Below are positions 30,152 to 34,180 of a DNA stretch of 34,180 nt, piece by piece. The notes beneath the pieces are model-generated. The model did not search any database, was not told where the DNA came from, and saw only the letters and a list, made by a program, of their open reading frames with translations. Source of the DNA: Gammaproteobacteria bacterium (GTDB taxonomy: Bacteria > Pseudomonadota > Gammaproteobacteria > Arenicellales > UBA868); NCBI GenBank assembly GCA_011523045.1, contig WTHR01000160.1, forward strand, positions 1-34,180, read 5' to 3'. Position 1 is the stretch's first letter, and each line of letters opens with the position of its first letter. The position numbers and the translations under genes are program-made.

Positions 30152-30567
30152 GTCGTGGGCTTTGGCCAAAGGATGCTCTGGGTGCATCGGAACCAGGCAA
30201 GTGTTTTTTGATCTTTTTCAGAGATGATCTCGACATCCCACATTTGAGTTGATCTGCCAAGGTGCTTGGGCGTGGCCACTGCCTTAATGGTTCCGCCATC
30301 GGTCGTTGCGACAAAGTTTGTTTTTGCCTCAAGGGTGGCAAAACCCGTTGCCCCTTCGGGCAGGGATTTCAGGCAGCCAAATCCTGCGCAGGAGTCGGCC
30401 AGCGCAAAAAGGGTGCCTGCATGGATTCGACCCTCCCAGGAAAAATGATGCTTCTCAAGCGAAAGCAAACCCGTTGCAACACCTGACGGGTCAAAGGAAA
30501 AGCTCATCCCCAGATGATCGAAAAGATATCCTTTGCCGTGAGGCTTGAATTCTTGTGGGGAGGTCAT
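30148..30567 (-). CDS. PaaI-family (hotdog) thioesterase
   Basis: HFSWEGRIHAGTLFALADSCAGFGCLKSLPEGATGFATLEAKTNFV is the hotdog thioesterase pattern. Confidence 0.87.
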   Translation of the reverse strand: MTSPQEFKPHGKGYLFDHLGMSFSFDPSGVATGLLSLEKHHFSWEGRIHAGTLFALADSCAGFGCLKSLPEGATGFATLEAKTNFVATTDGGTIKAVATPKHLGRSTQMWDVEIISEKDQKTLAWFRCTQSILWPKPTT

Positions 30568-30627
30568 GAGTTAGCGTAGCAGTGGTCGCGCGACAGTCGC
30601 AATAATCTCTCGATCTGAGCCAAGCAT

Positions 30628-30816
30628 TCAGCGGTCGGATAGGTCTGACCCATCGAAAGAGTGGTCTGTCTCTTTTTTTGCAGCCTCATCTGTTTTCGGG
30701 CCTGCAGCCCCGCTGGATTCTTTCTTCGCTTGCCAACCTTCGAGGGTAGCGAACTTCCAGTACATCTTTCCCTTTTTTCGGGCGGTATTGCCTTCGGCTT
30801 TTGGGGTGTCGTCCAT
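30628..30816 (-). CDS. Small hypothetical Lys-rich protein
   Basis: 62-aa ORF MDDTPKAEGNTARKKGKMYWKFATLEGWQAKKE... fills the gap between two - strand genes; no recognisable domain or strong SD. Confidence 0.3.
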   Translation of the reverse strand: MDDTPKAEGNTARKKGKMYWKFATLEGWQAKKESSGAAGPKTDEAAKKETDHSFDGSDLSDR

Positions 30817-30861
30817 AATGGGTGAAAAGGCGGATGAAAGAGTCTGACCCGATTATGGTTC

Positions 30862-31638
30862 TTAATCCGTAGCAGACTCAAGACGTTTGAGAATATCCTC
30901 CAGGCCATCTATCAAAGACTGATTCGCGCCGACACGGTTACGCCTCGAAAGAAATTGCGCGTTCAGGCCGCCGGGGGTCTGGCAGTCTGCACTCATCGTG
31001 TGGAGCGTCTCCGGCGGCTGCCTGACGGTGAGATCCGCCAGCGCATGATAAAGCGCAGTGGTGTAGCTTGCGGCTGTCGGCAGATCCAACCCTTTTGCGT
31101 TCATCCACTGCGTCACTCCAGAGACCTGATCATAGAAGTCAGCCATTAGCGCGCTGGCCGCACCAAAAAGGTTGAATTGGTTCTCGTCTGAGACCGCAAC
31201 ACAGGTGCCGATCCTGTGAAAGAGCGCTTCGGTGGCATCGTCTGGCGGACAAAGAGCCACCGGCCCCAGGCCATGCTCAATCGGCGGCATCGGAATCACC
31301 CTGACCACATCAGTCGCCGGCGCTGCCGCAGCACGCAGTTCGTCAAGAGAGACCCCGGCCGCCAGGCTGACCACTTTTTGATCCTGACGGATACTTAACT
31401 CTGACAGGACTTCAGACACCTGGTCCGGCAATACGGAGACCACAATCCAGTCGCATTGTTCAGTAAGCTCCTGATTCTGATCGACGACGCGAACATTCGG
31501 GTAGGTCTCGCTCAGCCTCTGCGAGCGCTCCTCTGAGCGTTTCGATACCAGAATCGTCCCTTCATAATGTGCTGCGTCATAAAGGCCGCGAATAATGGCC
31601 TCGGTAATAACACCTGTTCCCAGAAAACCGATGATCAT
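30862..31638 (-). CDS. Pyrroline-5-carboxylate reductase-like NAD(P)-binding protein
   Basis: IIGFLGTGVITEAIIRGL N-terminal motif; VVSLAAGVSLDELRAA; C-terminal ADCQTPGGLNAQFL (PGG motif of the ProC C-terminus). Confidence 0.85.
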   Translation of the reverse strand: MIIGFLGTGVITEAIIRGLYDAAHYEGTILVSKRSEERSQRLSETYPNVRVVDQNQELTEQCDWIVVSVLPDQVSEVLSELSIRQDQKVVSLAAGVSLDELRAAAAPATDVVRVIPMPPIEHGLGPVALCPPDDATEALFHRIGTCVAVSDENQFNLFGAASALMADFYDQVSGVTQWMNAKGLDLPTAASYTTALYHALADLTVRQPPETLHTMSADCQTPGGLNAQFLSRRNRVGANQSLIDGLEDILKRLESATD

Positions 31639-31696
31639 CGCAATATCTTCATTGAAAGAGGGTCAGAGTCGTATCGAGACGGATCGTGTGACAGAT

Positions 31697-32719
31697 TCAA
31701 TAGCCCAGCGCCGTATTTACCTGATTCTCGAGAGCCTCGCCCCGAATGAGTCTTCGCATGTTATTGAAGAAAACGTCAAGGGTTAAGGAGACATACGCGT
31801 TGCCATCGTCTGCAGAGACATGGGGCGTGATCACGAGATTGGGTTGAGCCCATAGAGCGGATTCAGACGGCAGGGGTTCAGGGTCAAAAACATCAAGTAC
31901 CGCTCCTCCAATGGCACCGGAGTCAAGACCTTCGACCAGGGCTGCGTAGTCAACCACAGCTGCACGACCGATGTTGACGAGCCCTGCGCCCGGCTTGAGT
32001 AAGCGTAGTCGCCTCGCATCAAGCAGGTTTTCGGTTTCAGGGGTGAGGGGAGTGACCACGAAGACAAAGTCGCCCCGCGGCAGCACGCGATCAAGCTCTT
32101 CAACCGGAAGGGATTCATCCAGTTCCGGAAGCATGTTGCCATGTCGTGAGACTCCGATCACGTGGATCCCCAGACTTTGAGCATGCTTGGCGACAGCACG
32201 GCCGATGCTGCCTGTGCCGATAAGAACCAATGTCTTTCCTGCAATGGGGGTTGAATACAACGAGTCGTAGCATGCCCGAATCTGGTTCGTCATGATCTTG
32301 GGCATATGGTTATGCAGCATCAGGATGCTCATGATCCCGAATTCACCGCCCTTGGCCGCATGTACCCCTTTATTGTTCGTCAGTATGACCCCGTCGGGCA
32401 GCCAATCCATCGGCGTCAAGTGCTCAACGCCCGCTCCTATGATATGAATCCACTTTAGCCGCGGCGCCACTTCGGCGAGGTTCTCTGTGGGCAGATCCCA
32501 CGTCACCAGCGCATCAGCGGTGGCCATATGGGAATTAAAATTTTCGGTATCCCAGTCGATTGATACCTCGATCTCAGCCAAGACGTCGGGGTGTGCCTTT
32601 GCCGCAGTATCAAATCGCTCCTGGGTGATGGTGAAAACTTCCTCACCTTCTGCCGTATTCGGAAAGGTGTCGTGTCGGTAATGATTGTTTTTGATGTGAA
32701 CCTGATACATTGATCTCAT
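31697..32719 (-). CDS. D-2-hydroxyacid dehydrogenase family protein
   Basis: LIGTGSIGRAVAKHAQSLG; NIGRAAVVDYAAL (Arg), VLDVFDPEPLP (Glu), ITPHVSA (His). ATGA overlap with the upstream Rieske gene. Confidence 0.92.
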   Translation of the reverse strand: MRSMYQVHIKNNHYRHDTFPNTAEGEEVFTITQERFDTAAKAHPDVLAEIEVSIDWDTENFNSHMATADALVTWDLPTENLAEVAPRLKWIHIIGAGVEHLTPMDWLPDGVILTNNKGVHAAKGGEFGIMSILMLHNHMPKIMTNQIRACYDSLYSTPIAGKTLVLIGTGSIGRAVAKHAQSLGIHVIGVSRHGNMLPELDESLPVEELDRVLPRGDFVFVVTPLTPETENLLDARRLRLLKPGAGLVNIGRAAVVDYAALVEGLDSGAIGGAVLDVFDPEPLPSESALWAQPNLVITPHVSADDGNAYVSLTLDVFFNNMRRLIRGEALENQVNTALGY

Positions 32720-34056
32720 CCTAACTGCTGAAGTTGGGAAATGATCCTGTGATCCCGCTCAGGTGCGGGACCTTCATCGCAATCAAAAAGGATGTTCATG
32801 ACGCGATCTCCCGTTTCGCGCAGGAGTTGGTGATCATCGAATTCAGATGTTTCTGGTCGGTGCAGGACGGTATCGCTGCCATAGGTGGGAACAAACTCAG
32901 TGCCGAGGTCCGCGGGTTGGGGCGGCGCTTGTCCTTTCTCGAGGTTGCGTGCGAGCTGACGCAATTGGCGTCTATACAGGCTTACCCCCTTGTCACCCGG
33001 CAGCAGAAATTCCTTCTCCTGATCTGCGATGGATCCCATGCCTTCGACGGCCTCGACATCGCCCGGCCGTCTTTGACGTTCCTCATAGCTTCGATCAAGG
33101 ACTTCGCCCTGCTCGATGCGCTGCATACCCTCGAGTGTATTGAATTCGTGAGGGTCCGCGCGGTCTCCGAAGTTGCCCCAGGCAAAAGCCATCGTGTGTC
33201 GGTCATCCAAAGGCACGACCCAGCGGGTAAAAGCACTGCGTCCGAAATGCCGCAGCTGGGTACCGTCGCACGCAAATGCCGCACCAGCCTGGGTGAAGTT
33301 TGGCAGGATGAGTTCGTTGACTCGTACCCAGATATTCTCGCCGACCCGTCGGGAGGCGGTACCCAGGAATCGAATCTTGTCCCGATGATAGAACTCGATC
33401 GCACCCAGCTTTCCGAATCCGTCTGAGAACTGGGACTCATGGAGAAATGCTGTGTGAACTGGATCGACGATGGCATCGAGCACCTGGATCCAGTTACAGT
33501 TAAACGGCACGGCATACGGGGTCATCACGAGATCAGGAATTTCGTAGGTGTCATACAACGGAAACGCCGGAATCTCTTCCGGCGGGCCGAGGTAGGCAAA
33601 TAACAGTCCTCTGAACTCCCGAACCGGATAGGCACCCAGATGGATGTGCTCCATTGCGTGACGCACGTGTTCCGATCCTTGCGGTTCTCCAGGAATCTCA
33701 AGCACGGTACCGTCAATATCAAACACCCAGCCGTGATAACAACAGCGTATCCCATGCTGCTCGCATCGACCGAATTCGAGTGATGCCCGTCGATGTGGAC
33801 ATTTCTTGTGGACCAGTCCGTAGTTGCCGGAAAGATCCCTAAAGAGCACCAGTTCCTCTCCGAGGATGCGGATCAGTTTGGGCAGATCACCGACTTCATC
33901 AGCTATGTGAATGGGATGCCAGTACCGTCTCAGCAGTTCGCCGCTCGGGGTACCGGCGCCCACCTCGGTCAACTCCCGAAGGGATTCCCCTTCCCAGTTC
34001 TGGTGATAACCGCAATACGGGCCGGTCAGTTTGCGATCTTGAATAGAAGCCGTCAT
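32716..34056 (-). CDS. Rieske [2Fe-2S] aromatic ring-hydroxylating oxygenase alpha subunit, intact paralog
   Basis: CPHRRASLEFG...CCYHGW; DAIVDPVHTAFLH mononuclear-iron region; C-terminal GDKGVSLYRRQLRQLARN. Confidence 0.93.
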   Translation of the reverse strand: MTASIQDRKLTGPYCGYHQNWEGESLRELTEVGAGTPSGELLRRYWHPIHIADEVGDLPKLIRILGEELVLFRDLSGNYGLVHKKCPHRRASLEFGRCEQHGIRCCYHGWVFDIDGTVLEIPGEPQGSEHVRHAMEHIHLGAYPVREFRGLLFAYLGPPEEIPAFPLYDTYEIPDLVMTPYAVPFNCNWIQVLDAIVDPVHTAFLHESQFSDGFGKLGAIEFYHRDKIRFLGTASRRVGENIWVRVNELILPNFTQAGAAFACDGTQLRHFGRSAFTRWVVPLDDRHTMAFAWGNFGDRADPHEFNTLEGMQRIEQGEVLDRSYEERQRRPGDVEAVEGMGSIADQEKEFLLPGDKGVSLYRRQLRQLARNLEKGQAPPQPADLGTEFVPTYGSDTVLHRPETSEFDDHQLLRETGDRVMNILFDCDEGPAPERDHRIISQLQQLG

Positions 34057-34065
34057 ATCGTCGGA

Positions 34066-34180
34066 TCAGCCAATCAGGTCAGTAATCGCTTTATCAAGAA
34101 AAGAATGAAACTGCGGATCGTTGTTGGAGGAGGCGACACAGTGCCCCCATGGAGACTCATACACCCGCAATTCGCCATCT
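34066..34180 (-). CDS. C-terminal fragment of an alpha/beta-hydrolase (MetX-like) protein, truncated by window edge
   Basis: Reverse strand reads ...DGELRVYESPWGHCVASSNNDPQFHSFLDKAITDLIG*; the SPWGHC context resembles the catalytic His region of MetX-like hydrolases. Confidence 0.55.
   Translation of the reverse strand, partial: DGELRVYESPWGHCVASSNNDPQFHSFLDKAITDLIG

Noticed and set aside
32734-33426. 230-aa + strand ORF over the second Rieske gene
   Set aside because: Antisense to a strongly supported oxygenase; no domain recognised.
1-34180. CRISPR arrays, rRNA, tRNA, transposases, toxin-antitoxin or phage-defence systems
   Set aside because: No repeat-spacer structure, tRNA T-loop context or relevant protein motifs were recognised on either strand.

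Overview
The window starts with a conserved gammaproteobacterial-type block: mdh (5' truncated), dapB, carA, carB and greA on +, an MFS transporter on -, an Uup-like ABC-F ATPase and two EamA/DMT transporters. It continues into a visibly more AT-rich catabolic/transport region (about 10.3-28.8 kb) containing an ASCH-domain protein, two amidase-signature hydrolases, a PotABCD-type ABC importer and a phthalate/phenoxybenzoate-dioxygenase-type Rieske oxygenase split by one in-frame TGA. The same region has a D-2-hydroxyacid dehydrogenase, an SDR, a third DMT transporter, a soluble multi-PAS histidine kinase with a FixJ/LuxR-type regulator, and a divergent solute-binding-protein-like gene with no signal peptide. 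The right end carries nudC, a beta-lactamase-fold serine hydrolase, a PaaI-type thioesterase, a P5C-reductase-like protein, and a second Rieske oxygenase coupled to a second D-2-hydroxyacid dehydrogenase, ending in a truncated alpha/beta-hydrolase-like C-terminus. No rRNA, tRNA, CRISPR array, integrase or transposase was recognised. Leading candidates for follow-up: (1) the UGA-split Rieske gene with a strong internal Shine-Dalgarno and ATG directly after the stop; (2) the cytosolic SBP-like protein divergent from a soluble PAS kinase; (3) a predicted three-way-junction RNA upstream of the second amidase; (4) a terminator/competing-arm arrangement before carA; (5) a long hairpin flanked by 13-bp direct repeats between the importer SBP and ATPase genes. 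All functional assignments are by motif recognition only; no searches were run.
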